The notes below the pieces were generated by a model. The model was not told the origin of the DNA, made no database searches, and saw only the letters and a list, made by a program, of their open reading frames with translations. Below are positions 34,972 to 43,532 of a stretch of 64,000 nucleotides of DNA, one piece after another; within the stretch, counting starts at the first letter, position 1, and the number at the start of each line of letters is the position of its first letter. The DNA is from Saprospiraceae bacterium (GTDB taxonomy: Bacteria > Bacteroidota > Bacteroidia > Chitinophagales > Saprospiraceae): the NCBI GenBank assembly GCA_021604865.1, contig BQJU01000011.1, positions 1 to 64,000 of the forward strand, written 5' to 3'. The position numbers and the translations under genes are program-made.

Positions 34972-36375
34972 ATGAAGGAATTACGCATTCTTTTTATAGC
35001 CTTATTGCTTACCTCACTGGCCTGGTCTACAGCCATAGCCCAGTGCGAAACTTGGATCAATTCTCCGCGCAAAGACGAAGCAGAAAATGCGCACGTAGTT
35101 TACCGTCCCTTTTTGAAAGATAAGGAGGCGGCTGATCTAAACAAAATGAGTAAAGAAAATTTCAAAATTGCCTTTGACAACTGGAAAAAGGCTTATGATC
35201 TGGCCCCGGCCGCTGATGGTAACCGCCCTTCTCACTACGTGGACGGACGGACCCTTTATCAGGCTATGTACAACACAGCTCCAGATGATGCGAAGAAGAA
35301 GGAATACGCAGAAATGATCCTGAAGCTTTATGACCAACAAGTTCAGTGTTACAAAAATGAAGCTTATCTGGTAGGCCGTAAGGGTTACGATATGTTTTAC
35401 TACCTGGGGTATGGGTATACAAAACCAACTTATGAAACCCTGAAAAAAGCGGTGGAACTAGGTGGTAATGATACCGAATATATCGTTTTTGATCCGCTTG
35501 CACAGGTAATGGCCTATCTATATAAAAGCAAACAACTCGGCAAGCCCGAATTTATTGAGCTACATGAGAAGATGGATCTCATCATGGAGCACAATATTCA
35601 AAACAATAAAAAATTCAGCTCTTATTACGAGGATACCAAAGCGATTGTCCGCAATCACTTCAGGGAAGTAGAGAATGATGTATTTGATTGTGAATACTTT
35701 AAGGAGAAACTGGTTCCTCATTACCGGAATGCTCCGGATAGTCTGGAAGTAATCAAATACGTGTACAACAAGCTGAAAGCACAAGGCTGTGATTCTACAT
35801 CAGCTATCATGGTGGAGCTGAGTACTAAATACGAAAAACTTGCCACAGAAATCAATATCGAACTTGAAAAAGTGCGCCGGAAAAATAACCCTTGTTATGA
35901 CGCTACGCAATTGCAAAAAGAAGGTAGTTATGCTGAGGCGATGGCACGTTACGAAGATTGTCTAAAATCTACCGACGATCCGGAAGCTAAAGCTCAGGTG
36001 TATTATAGTATGGCCTTTATCCAAACCTGGCAATTGGGTCAGTTGGGTAATGCCCGCTCTAATGCCAACAAAGCAGCTAGCTTGAAGAGCGGCTGGGGAA
36101 AACCTTATATCCTCATCGGCGATATTTATGCAAAGATGTCACGTGGAAGCTGTGATGACTGGAACAAACGTTTGGCCATCATTGCTGCTACCGATAAATA
36201 TTACCATGCCAGGAATATAGATTCTGACGTATCTGATGAGGCCAACAAACGCATTGCCAACTTTGCTGGATCTTTACCAGAAAAGCAGGATGGTTTTATG
36301 CGTGATGTCAAAGAAGGAGATACCGTCACAGTAGGTTGTGGCATTGGAGAAACCGTCAAGGTAAGGTTTAACTAA
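34972..36375 (+). CDS. Exported TPR-like protein 1
   Basis: A 467-aa exported protein. Signal peptide MKELRILFIALLLTSLAWST..AIAQ. The mature part is helical. Landmarks are FDNWKKAYDLAPAADGNRPS near residue 66, a TPR-like YSMAFIQTWQLGQLGNARSN near 345, and KSGWGKPYILIGDIYAKM near 375. The C-terminus is short and beta-like (EGDTVTVGCGIGETVKVRFN). Its paralogue follows at 36485 with the same layout. Probably periplasmic, perhaps working with the barrel protein just upstream. Function unknown. Confidence 0.75.
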   Translation: MKELRILFIALLLTSLAWSTAIAQCETWINSPRKDEAENAHVVYRPFLKDKEAADLNKMSKENFKIAFDNWKKAYDLAPAADGNRPSHYVDGRTLYQAMYNTAPDDAKKKEYAEMILKLYDQQVQCYKNEAYLVGRKGYDMFYYLGYGYTKPTYETLKKAVELGGNDTEYIVFDPLAQVMAYLYKSKQLGKPEFIELHEKMDLIMEHNIQNNKKFSSYYEDTKAIVRNHFREVENDVFDCEYFKEKLVPHYRNAPDSLEVIKYVYNKLKAQGCDSTSAIMVELSTKYEKLATEINIELEKVRRKNNPCYDATQLQKEGSYAEAMARYEDCLKSTDDPEAKAQVYYSMAFIQTWQLGQLGNARSNANKAASLKSGWGKPYILIGDIYAKMSRGSCDDWNKRLAIIAATDKYYHARNIDSDVSDEANKRIANFAGSLPEKQDGFMRDVKEGDTVTVGCGIGETVKVRFN

Positions 36376-36405
36376 ACCTAAATCTGGAGGTTACCTCCGC
36401 TAACG

Positions 36406-36457
36406 AACAAAGGGCAGTGATATTCGTTTTGGATATCACTGCTCTTTGTTATTTTTT
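36406..36457 (+). terminator. Terminator between the two TPR-like genes
   Basis: 18-bp stem (36406-36423 with 36433-36450, one G-T pair, 9-nt loop) followed by ATTTTTTG. Places the second TPR gene in its own unit or under readthrough, and rules out a start at 36446, which would be inside the stem. Confidence 0.9.
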
Positions 36458-36484
36458 GCTTATTTTTCTGGAAAATTGTCTGCC

Positions 36485-37918
36485 ATGAAATTGAAACACA
36501 TTTTATTGTTAACCTTATTTGGCTTCACTATTTTTAGTTGTACCCCAAAAACGACTGAAAAAATTTCGGATAACACAGCCGTTAAAGACCCCGTTACTAC
36601 AGAAGACGAGCCGGAAGAAGACCTCAGCCCTTGTCCCAAGTTTACAGACGCTCCTGATCCTGATCAAATGGAGACCAATTATGTACTTTACCGAGATTTT
36701 CTGAAAGTAAAAGACTGGGACAAAGCTTTTGAATTGTGGAAAAAAGTGTACGATGTATCTCCTGCTGCTGATGGAAAACGAAGCACGGTGTATCGTGATG
36801 GCGTTAGGTTTTACGAACACTTCCTTACCCAAACTCAGGATTCTCTGCAAAGAGAAAAATATATTGACGAAATTTTTGCCATATATGAGCAAATTGATGA
36901 ATGTTATCCCGCAGGAACTTATGTGGCTGCCCGAAAAGGCTTTGATCTTTATTATACGTATAAAAACCGGGCTACAAAAGAAGAAATTTATCAGCTATTC
37001 AAGAAGGTGATTGACAAAGACGGAAAAAAAACGCCGGACTTTGTAATCAATCCTTTCACCGCTCTATTAGTGGAGTTATACGCAGATAGTACAATAAAAG
37101 AGGCGGAAGCCAAAAAGTATGAGCAGCAGATTCTCGAGATTATCGCCCATGGCAAAGCTACCTGTAAAGGTCAGGATTGTGAGAGGTGGGAGGTCATTGA
37201 AAGCTATGCGCCGGTAAGACTAGAATACTTCGAGGTGATTAAAGGCTTTTATGACTGTGATTATTACCTCACCAAATACTTCAGTGATTTTGAAGAAAAT
37301 CCAACCGATTGTGATGTGATCAGAACAGTATATTCCCGCTTAAAATTTGGAGGCTGTGATGAAGCGAATGAAAAACTTCGACAGGTTATCGCTGCTGGCA
37401 ATGCGAATTGTGTAGAAGCCAGCAACCTCAAAAATGCTTACGAAGCCTTGAGAAACGCCGAGTATAGCAAAGCCGTAGATTTATTTGAAAAAGCCGCTGA
37501 AGAAGAAACCGATAATGCCAAAAAGGCAAATATTATTCTGACCATTGGCAAAATTTATAATGCACACCTTAAGAACTTTTCACGGGCACGGCAATATGCT
37601 CGCCAGGCGTCCGGTCTTCGTCCTAATTGGGGCGAACCCTACATTCTCATTGGTCGCTTATATGCTTCAAGTGGACCGCTATGTGGCCCCGGCCGAGGGT
37701 GGGATAGCCAAATAGTCGTCTGGCCAGCTATCGATATGTGGAATAAAGCCAAGAGTGTAGACCCGAGTGCAGCAAGAGAAGCCAATAAATGGATTAGTCA
37801 GTATGCTAAATATATGCCTTCCCGGGAAGATGTATTCATTCGCAATCTAAAAGCTGGAGATACCTTCCAGGTAGGTTGTTGGATTCAGGAAACAACCAGA
37901 ATCCGAACTGCCGATTAA
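36485..37918 (+). CDS. TPR-like lipoprotein 2, paralogue of the preceding gene
   Basis: A 477-aa lipoprotein from the ATG at 36485 (signal MKLKHILLLTLFGFTIFSC, lipobox IFSC). The layout matches the gene upstream: FELWKKVYDVSPAADGKRST near residue 80, TPR-like helices with FSRARQYARQASGLRPNWGE near 365, and the same closing block (AGDTFQVGCWIQETTRIR). The difference is the anchor: this one is lipidated, while its paralogue is only exported. A short acidic linker (about 28-50) follows the Cys. Function unknown; the pair probably arose by duplication. Confidence 0.78.
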   Translation: MKLKHILLLTLFGFTIFSCTPKTTEKISDNTAVKDPVTTEDEPEEDLSPCPKFTDAPDPDQMETNYVLYRDFLKVKDWDKAFELWKKVYDVSPAADGKRSTVYRDGVRFYEHFLTQTQDSLQREKYIDEIFAIYEQIDECYPAGTYVAARKGFDLYYTYKNRATKEEIYQLFKKVIDKDGKKTPDFVINPFTALLVELYADSTIKEAEAKKYEQQILEIIAHGKATCKGQDCERWEVIESYAPVRLEYFEVIKGFYDCDYYLTKYFSDFEENPTDCDVIRTVYSRLKFGGCDEANEKLRQVIAAGNANCVEASNLKNAYEALRNAEYSKAVDLFEKAAEEETDNAKKANIILTIGKIYNAHLKNFSRARQYARQASGLRPNWGEPYILIGRLYASSGPLCGPGRGWDSQIVVWPAIDMWNKAKSVDPSAAREANKWISQYAKYMPSREDVFIRNLKAGDTFQVGCWIQETTRIRTAD

Positions 37919-37925
37919 AGGTATG

Positions 37926-37962
37926 TTTGGAGGTAGTCAATTTTGCGTTGACTACCTCCAAA
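37926..37962. terminator. Hairpin between convergent TPR gene 2 and upp
   Basis: Perfect 15-bp stem (37926-37940 with 37948-37962, loop of 7). Placed 8 bp after the TPR stop and 7 bp from the upp stop. T-runs are short on both strands. Confidence 0.7.
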
Positions 37963-37968
37963 TATCTT

Positions 37969-38619
37969 CTAATCCTGCAATTTCTCACCATAACTCAAAT
38001 CGCCGGCATCCCCCAATCCTGGTACGATATAGGATTTCGCCGTTAATTCATCGTCTAGTGCCCCCATCCATACACTGGCATCAGGAAACTGGCGGCGTAG
38101 GTAATCCAATCCCGAAGTCGATGCAATAGCTGTAACAAAATGCAAGCTCTGGGGTTGACCGTATTCCAACAAAGCTCTGGTAGCTATATTCATGGAAGCA
38201 CCACTAGCCAGCATCGGATCCACAATGATCAATGTTGAATCTGTTAAATCAGGGCAGGAAATATATTCAAGCTGAATATCAAAAGTCCCATCCTTATGGT
38301 GTCGGCGATAAGCGGAAACAAACGCTGAACCTGCCTCGTCAAAATAGTTGAGCATTCCCTGATGAAAGGGCAAACCAGCCCGCAAAATAGTGGCAACCAC
38401 TACCCTATTGGTGTACAATAGACATTTGGCAGTACCCAATGGCGTCTGCACTTCCTTTTCTTCATAATCTAGGGTTTTACTGATTTCATAAGCCAGCACC
38501 TCTCCTAGACGCTCCATATTCGTTCGAAAACGCATGCGATCCTGCTGTTTCTCAACATCCCTCAATTCTGCCAGAAAGCGGTTGGCAACAGTCTTATGTT
38601 CACTTAAATTAAAAATCAT
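37969..38619 (-). CDS. upp: Uracil phosphoribosyltransferase
   Basis: A 216-aa pyrimidine-salvage enzyme that makes UMP from uracil and PRPP. The PRPP-binding motif is IIVDPMLASGASM (near residue 131) and the uracil-binding C-terminal motif is YIVPGLGDAGDLSYG. ILRAGLPFHQG near residue 80 is also conserved. Length fits the family. Cytoplasmic. Start at 38619 matches homologues. Confidence 0.95.
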   Translation of the reverse strand: MIFNLSEHKTVANRFLAELRDVEKQQDRMRFRTNMERLGEVLAYEISKTLDYEEKEVQTPLGTAKCLLYTNRVVVATILRAGLPFHQGMLNYFDEAGSAFVSAYRRHHKDGTFDIQLEYISCPDLTDSTLIIVDPMLASGASMNIATRALLEYGQPQSLHFVTAIASTSGLDYLRRQFPDASVWMGALDDELTAKSYIVPGLGDAGDLSYGEKLQD

Positions 38620-38678
38620 TAACTACAAGATTTTCCCAAATATATAAAAAAAGGGAATGCCGCGTTGGAGAATAAGTT

Positions 38679-40001
38679 TTATTCCCGCTCTGCCCCCATT
38701 TCTAGTAGCGCTTTATACATGTCCCGCCATCCGGCCCAACCAAATTCTTCTGCAAAAGAGGAATTGTGCCAAAGTGTTGAGAAGACACCTCCCGTATCTT
38801 TGACTATTTGTAATATAGGTTTTATTGTAGACAATGCCTGTTCAGGGTCCAAATGCAGGTAATTCTTGAGACCGACGTCCATCACCTGGAAAGGGTGTAT
38901 TTGCAACAATGTGGCGCGCTCACGTTCCAGATCATACCAGGGAAAGGGGCCTGCTATTCCGGCTCTGAACCCGGGTTTAGCGGCATAACCCATTGAATAA
39001 TCATGACGGATACCTACCTTTAGTAATTCCTGATAAGTTTTGGGAAGGTTTACTTTCAAAAAATGCTGGCGGCTGTGTAAAACGCTTTTGCCAGTAATAT
39101 GCTCCAGACGGCTAACCTCTTTAGCCAATTGCCCTACTTTATCATTGGAACGGTAAGAAGGATGTAAACCGATGCAAAATTGCTGACTGGTTTGCTGAAT
39201 TAATTCCTGTAAAGCAAGTTTTCGGGGGGCGATATTTTTATCAAAACGGCCATAATCGCCTAATAAAAAGAAACATTGACCTGATAATTGCGTATGCTGA
39301 TGTAAACCAATAATAAACTGATATGTATCAAAGGGGTCCGACAATTTATTGTTTAAAACCTGATACCTTAACCTCAACTTTTGCCAATTGCCTTGTAATA
39401 AATCTTTGAGGGCTCCAAAGCTATTGATCAGTACGCCTCGATGTTGAAATGCCCAGGCCAGGTCAATATCGTAGGTTGCATGAAACTGATAGATTGGCCG
39501 TTTTATTTCAAACGTAGGAAAGTACTGCTTCAACCGATTACGAAATTCTTTCAACCAAAGGTTGACTATTGGGAGGTGTAAAAAATTGTGCTTGGAAGCT
39601 AGGCTGGCACTAGCCGGAAAACGGCCGTGTGCATCTTTTTGGTGAGGCAAATACTCTTCATACCGGCTTAGCAAGTAAAAACACATACTCAAAGCATCAT
39701 AGGAAAAGTCGGCTTCATCATTTGGTTGGTTATAAAAAACCGGAAATGGCACGCTTTGCTCTACTTGAGGGCAGTGATTCCTAATACTCGTTTCAAATAA
39801 CAAACCGGCTGGTGGAATATGGAGCTCCCGGGTGGTGAGTCGATAAGGGCTATAATTCACTTTGGGCCCAATATATCGGGTAAAAACTTCGGGTTGATGA
39901 GTCAGTTTATAATCAACATTCAATAATTGAATCAGCAATACATCGAGTATGTACGTTAACCGACTTGAAGGCTGCTCAGAAAAAATTAAAATAATTTCCA
40001 T
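38679..40001 (-). CDS. Polysaccharide-deacetylase-like protein (DUF7033-type N-terminus)
   Basis: A 440-aa protein; the ATG at 40001 is preferred over an open frame to 40034. The N-terminal half has FSYDALSMCFYLLSRYEEYL and HGRFPASASLASKHNFLHLP, which I associate with an N-terminal domain found on Bacteroidota polysaccharide-deacetylase-like proteins. The second half shows FHATYDIDLAWAF (the TYDID block resembles the deacetylase Asp-Asp motif), IGLHPSYRSN and SRQHFLKVNLPKTY. No signal peptide. It may modify cell-surface glycans, but the catalytic metal site is not fully evident. Divergent from the GTPase operon by 92 bp. Confidence 0.7.
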   Translation of the reverse strand: MEIILIFSEQPSSRLTYILDVLLIQLLNVDYKLTHQPEVFTRYIGPKVNYSPYRLTTRELHIPPAGLLFETSIRNHCPQVEQSVPFPVFYNQPNDEADFSYDALSMCFYLLSRYEEYLPHQKDAHGRFPASASLASKHNFLHLPIVNLWLKEFRNRLKQYFPTFEIKRPIYQFHATYDIDLAWAFQHRGVLINSFGALKDLLQGNWQKLRLRYQVLNNKLSDPFDTYQFIIGLHQHTQLSGQCFFLLGDYGRFDKNIAPRKLALQELIQQTSQQFCIGLHPSYRSNDKVGQLAKEVSRLEHITGKSVLHSRQHFLKVNLPKTYQELLKVGIRHDYSMGYAAKPGFRAGIAGPFPWYDLERERATLLQIHPFQVMDVGLKNYLHLDPEQALSTIKPILQIVKDTGGVFSTLWHNSSFAEEFGWAGWRDMYKALLEMGAERE

Positions 40002-40093
40002 TAAATTAGATACATTTTCAATGTATCTAATCAAGTTAAAGACTTTTTATTAATTTAGTGGGAATAGAAATATATTTTTTAATTACACATATT

Positions 40094-40444
40094 ATGGCGG
40101 ACCAACCAACCAGCCCTTTCGGCGACATTTCCATGATTAGGGATATTCTCATGGGGCAACAAATTTCGGAATACGAATCCCGGTTTCAGGAATTAGAAAA
40201 TACCATCCGGCAAATGTCTGAGCTATATGAACAAAAGTTGACTGACCTCAAAAAAGAACATGCTGCCCAAACCAAACAAATGCAGGAAGCCAACAGCCAG
40301 CGGTTTGACAAATTGGAAGCCATGATACATGCCAAAATCAATTCACTGGACAATAAATTAGAAAAAGTCAGTCAGGATGATAAGCACGATTTAGGACAAA
40401 TGCTGGCAAAAATCGGAGCCAAGTTGATGAAAGATAATGTTTGA
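40094..40444 (+). CDS. Coiled-coil protein, first gene of the GTPase operon
   Basis: A 116-aa soluble protein from the ATG at 40094 (open from 40058). After a short lead (MADQPTSPFGDISMIRDILM) nearly the whole chain (about 22-105) is a charged coiled coil with heptad-like Leu/Met/Ile spacing. The IRDILMGQQISEYESRFQEL block reminds me of short coiled-coil proteins encoded beside OmpA-family genes in other bacteria. It probably binds another operon product. First of four genes on this strand. Confidence 0.7.
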   Translation: MADQPTSPFGDISMIRDILMGQQISEYESRFQELENTIRQMSELYEQKLTDLKKEHAAQTKQMQEANSQRFDKLEAMIHAKINSLDNKLEKVSQDDKHDLGQMLAKIGAKLMKDNV

Positions 40445-40565
40445 ACATTGCAATCTTTGATTAACAGCATGTTTGTAGGCCAACCTTTTGGCAGCAAAGG
40501 ATCACTTTTCGCTACAAAAACCGACCTCCAAACAAGCGCTAACACTAGAACCGAAATCAGAAGTA

Positions 40566-41399
40566 ATGAAAGCCCAGCATGACCGGACAAATGAGGAGTT
40601 GTTATTGGATAGAATTCGGGATATATTGCTCCGAGATGACCGGAAAACCTTATCCAGGGTGGAAGCCACTTTGCAGGAAAGACAACGCTTATCTGAAAAA
40701 GTGAGCCCAATTATCGAAGAACACATTCATTTTCTAAAAGAAAATTTTCCCCGTGAATTTCAAACGGAGGTAGAAAAGATTATAGATATCAAGCTCAAAC
40801 GATCACAGGAGAAAATTATTGAATTGATTTTTCCAAAGTTGGGTTTATTGATCAGAAAGTATATTTCTCATGAGATTGATATGTTGCGGGAGCGCATTGA
40901 CCGGCAAGTAAGAAAAAGCTGGTTTGGACGTTTGCAACGCTGGATGGCTGGCGTTAAAGAAAGTGATCAAATACTGGCAAACCTTCATCAGACTTCAGTG
41001 GAAGAAGTTTATATTGTCCAAAGAGATTCGGGTTTATTGATCGGAAACGCATCATTAAACCAAACCATAGATAAAGAACTGATTGCGGGAATGCTTACAG
41101 CCATTAAATTATTTATGGAAGACGCCTTTAGGCGGGGGGAAGAAGAAGTGGAACTCATTCATTATAATTTTTATGAGATTTTTATCCAGAATTTTTATGG
41201 ATTTTACATTGCCGTTGCCATTCGGGGCTCTCTGAGCTTAGAAGAGCGTGACCAATTATCCAAACAACTTTTTATTTTTGCTGAAAAAGAACTCAATGTG
41301 GATCTAAAAAACCTTTCGCCTTCATTTTACCATCAAATCAATAATAAATTGGAAACATCCTTTCTCACCAAAACGACAACCCAGCATAATGATCAGTAA
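40566..41399 (+). CDS. OmpA-associated N-terminal module with longin/roadblock-like C-terminal region, no OmpA domain
   Basis: A 277-aa protein from the ATG at 40566; a TTG at 40488 would add 26 residues. Residues 1-130 are helical: RIRDILLRDDRKTLSRVE, then KIIELIFPKLGLLIRKYI and SWFGRLQRWMAG. In other bacteria a similar FPVMGPAIRKAI-type segment precedes an OmpA domain. Residues about 140-260 (VEEVYIVQRDSGLLIGNAS, MLTAIKLFMEDAF, FYGFYIAVAIRG) have the order expected of a longin/roadblock-like fold, a common partner of small GTPases. The OmpA part is missing and no signal peptide is present, so it is cytoplasmic. Its end overlaps the GTPase start by 11 bp. Homology is from memory of the motifs. 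Confidence 0.65.
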   Translation: MKAQHDRTNEELLLDRIRDILLRDDRKTLSRVEATLQERQRLSEKVSPIIEEHIHFLKENFPREFQTEVEKIIDIKLKRSQEKIIELIFPKLGLLIRKYISHEIDMLRERIDRQVRKSWFGRLQRWMAGVKESDQILANLHQTSVEEVYIVQRDSGLLIGNASLNQTIDKELIAGMLTAIKLFMEDAFRRGEEEVELIHYNFYEIFIQNFYGFYIAVAIRGSLSLEERDQLSKQLFIFAEKELNVDLKNLSPSFYHQINNKLETSFLTKTTTQHNDQ

Positions 41400-41868
41400 A
41401 AAAGTAGTCCTTACCGGTAGTTTTGGTGTAGGGAAAACCTCCTTATTTAATCGTTTCATTTCCAATACTTTTAGTGATAAATACCTCACCACTATTGGTG
41501 TGAAAGTGGACAAAAAGAGCATGACTATTGAAGGTGAAGAGATTTCTTTGATCTTATGGGATATTGCAGGTGAAGTCTCTCAAGAGAAGGTTCCCAAATC
41601 CTACTTTTTAGGAACAAGTGCCATCATTTACATTTTTGATCTGTCCAGTCCGACTACCCTAAAAAATATGCAGGCGGACCTCCGATTGCTTAATAATCTG
41701 TTGCCAGGTGTGTTGATCCGAAAGGTTGGTAATAAGCAGGATCTTGTTACAGAGGACGTCATTCAACAAATGAAAAAAAAGGCAAATCCGGATACTTTCA
41801 CTAGTGCTAAAACTGGAGAAAATGTCGAAGAACTATTTTTAGATATCGCCAAATTTTTAATAAGTTGA
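41389..41868 (+). CDS. Rab/Ras-like small GTPase
   Basis: A 159-aa single-domain small GTPase. G1 is GSFGVGKTS (residues 10-18), G2 Thr is T34/T35 (YLTTIGVKV), G3 is WDIAGE (57-62), G4 is NKQD (115-118) and G5 is SAK (139-141). All nucleotide-binding motifs are intact. At the switch-II position where Ras and Rab have the catalytic Gln there is Glu62. There is no C-terminal Cys for lipidation. It overlaps the upstream gene by 11 bp and the downstream gene by 4 bp, so its levels are tied to both. Likely controls cell polarity or surface processes as MglA-type switches do, but that is inference. Confidence 0.9.
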   Translation: MISKKVVLTGSFGVGKTSLFNRFISNTFSDKYLTTIGVKVDKKSMTIEGEEISLILWDIAGEVSQEKVPKSYFLGTSAIIYIFDLSSPTTLKNMQADLRLLNNLLPGVLIRKVGNKQDLVTEDVIQQMKKKANPDTFTSAKTGENVEELFLDIAKFLIS

Positions 41869-42188
41869 AGGCAGAACCAATAGTGCCAATTCAACAGCAA
41901 ATTGTCCTGGATAGGAAAGGGTTTACCATACATTGCGCAGGTAACATATTTAGCCCTGATGCCTTATCGAAAGCACCGGCAACGGTCATTTTCCCCTTTA
42001 TTGAAAGTATTTTTTCCAGCTTATTGCAACTCTCCCACCAGGATTTTCCTATTATTTATCCTTTTGTTAATGGAAATCACCCTCTTTTACCTGGTTATTA
42101 CGAATTCCGCTTCGAGTTAAATGAAAATCAACAAATCAGCTGGACCATAACGGGTAAGGATATCGAATATTTTGCCCTAAGGACATAG
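41865..42188 (+). CDS. 107-aa protein, last gene of the GTPase operon
   Basis: A 107-aa product starting at a TTG (41865) that overlaps the GTPase stop as TTGA, a layout typical of translational coupling. The chain has alternating strands and helices (QQQIVLDRKGFTIHCAGNIF, FPFIESIFSSLLQL, YYEFRFELNENQQISWTITG). The pattern suggests a small PAS-like alpha/beta sensor fold, but this is only a shape argument. No Walker motif, signal peptide or TM segment. Function unknown. Confidence 0.65.
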   Translation: MKAEPIVPIQQQIVLDRKGFTIHCAGNIFSPDALSKAPATVIFPFIESIFSSLLQLSHQDFPIIYPFVNGNHPLLPGYYEFRFELNENQQISWTITGKDIEYFALRT

Positions 42189-42237
42189 CGCATGTTTTTT
42201 TAAGTATAGCCGTCTCCCTTCTGACTTCTTTTTTTTC

Positions 42238-43347
42238 CTATACTCCCTCGTCTTCCTGGCTGTTATCATCTTCATATTTCCACAGCGCCCCATATTGTTC
42301 TACCAGGATATTGTCGTAAAAATCTGCTTTTGCAAAGAGGTGGTTAAAAAGGTGTAATCCGGTATCAATATTCAAGTAGCGATCATAGATCAAAAGAGAA
42401 AGGATAATATCCTGACCCCGAATGCTGAAACTTAGTCCTTCCATCTCATAGTTCTGCCGGAGTATATATTCATAAAGTGGCTTAATCTTTTCTTTGGGTA
42501 ATAAACACAGATAGGCATCACCGGTTATCAGGCCATTTTTTTCATAATAGGCAATGCTGATTCTGGCACTTCCCTGCTGTATTTCCCAAATATTGAGGCC
42601 TCGCCGTGACAATTTCACCGGGTGCCCCGTTCGTTCCAACATTTCTTCAATGGTCTTGGGAACGCCTACTGGTTCATAATCTTCAACGGCATTGGGCAAA
42701 GTAATTTTTGCACCACAATGTGGACAATACCCATTGTCAATGTTTTTTTCAGTAACCAAGTTAGAACAGGAGAAACAACGCGTCCCAATTTCGCCGGGGA
42801 ATTTGGAAAACTCTTTAAGTGCTTCGTGCAAATAACTGACCGGTAAAGAAAAACCAATGCTATTGCCATCGCGAACAATAAACGTATTTACCCCCACTAC
42901 TTCTCCCTTGGTATTGACTAAGGGGCCGCCACTATTTCCAGGATTGAGCGCCGCATCATGTTGGATGTAGTTGATGTCATTTTTTTCATGCAGGGTATTC
43001 GATACAATGCCTTGTGTTGCGGAGTATTTGAACCCGTAGGGATGCCCAATGGCAAGAATGGGGTCACCTTCCTTTACCAGACTACTGGTACCCAAGGGAA
43101 CAGTGGGCAGATCATCAGAATTGTCAACTGCAAGAAAGGCCAGGTCGTAACGTTGATCAATAAAGACAACCTGAGCGAGTTGTTTTTCCAGTTTACAACC
43201 CTCAACTGCCACTTGTCGGTTGTCACGAACAATATGCTCATTGGTTACAATCAGATTGGCCTCACTCAGATAAAATCCGGTGCCTGTACTATATGGAGTG
43301 GCAATCTGGATGACGACCTCCCGGTAAATCTCGATGATTTCCTTCAT
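42238..43347 (-). CDS. Trypsin-like serine protease with zinc ribbon and YbjN-like C-terminal domain
   Basis: A 369-aa protein without signal peptide. The protease domain (about 8-180) has the triad His38 (VTNEHIV), Asp68 (RYDLAFLA) and Ser139 (NPGNSGGP), as in HtrA/DegP, but no PDZ domain follows. Instead a zinc ribbon occupies about 188-215 (C191, C194, C208, C211). The C-terminal part (about 225-350; RRGLNIWEIQQGSARISIAY, SFSIRGQDIILSLL) looks like a YbjN/type III chaperone-like fold. The combination implies a cytoplasmic protease with its own substrate-binding module. It is convergent with the GTPase operon (49 bp between stops). Confidence 0.85.
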   Translation of the reverse strand: MKEIIEIYREVVIQIATPYSTGTGFYLSEANLIVTNEHIVRDNRQVAVEGCKLEKQLAQVVFIDQRYDLAFLAVDNSDDLPTVPLGTSSLVKEGDPILAIGHPYGFKYSATQGIVSNTLHEKNDINYIQHDAALNPGNSGGPLVNTKGEVVGVNTFIVRDGNSIGFSLPVSYLHEALKEFSKFPGEIGTRCFSCSNLVTEKNIDNGYCPHCGAKITLPNAVEDYEPVGVPKTIEEMLERTGHPVKLSRRGLNIWEIQQGSARISIAYYEKNGLITGDAYLCLLPKEKIKPLYEYILRQNYEMEGLSFSIRGQDIILSLLIYDRYLNIDTGLHLFNHLFAKADFYDNILVEQYGALWKYEDDNSQEDEGV

Positions 43348-43532
43348 TCAGATTTTATTATGATGAGCGGCAAATTTGGATAGGCTAAGGTCATATTCTC
43401 GATTGATGGGCAAATTACTAATTGCTTGGCAATTTTCAAAGGAAGAGGTCTGAGTCCGACCATACAAACGGTCTAGAAGGCTGGAAATAGTAAAAAAAAT
43501 AATAGCGTTGTTTCGCAGGAGTAGAGCCATTA

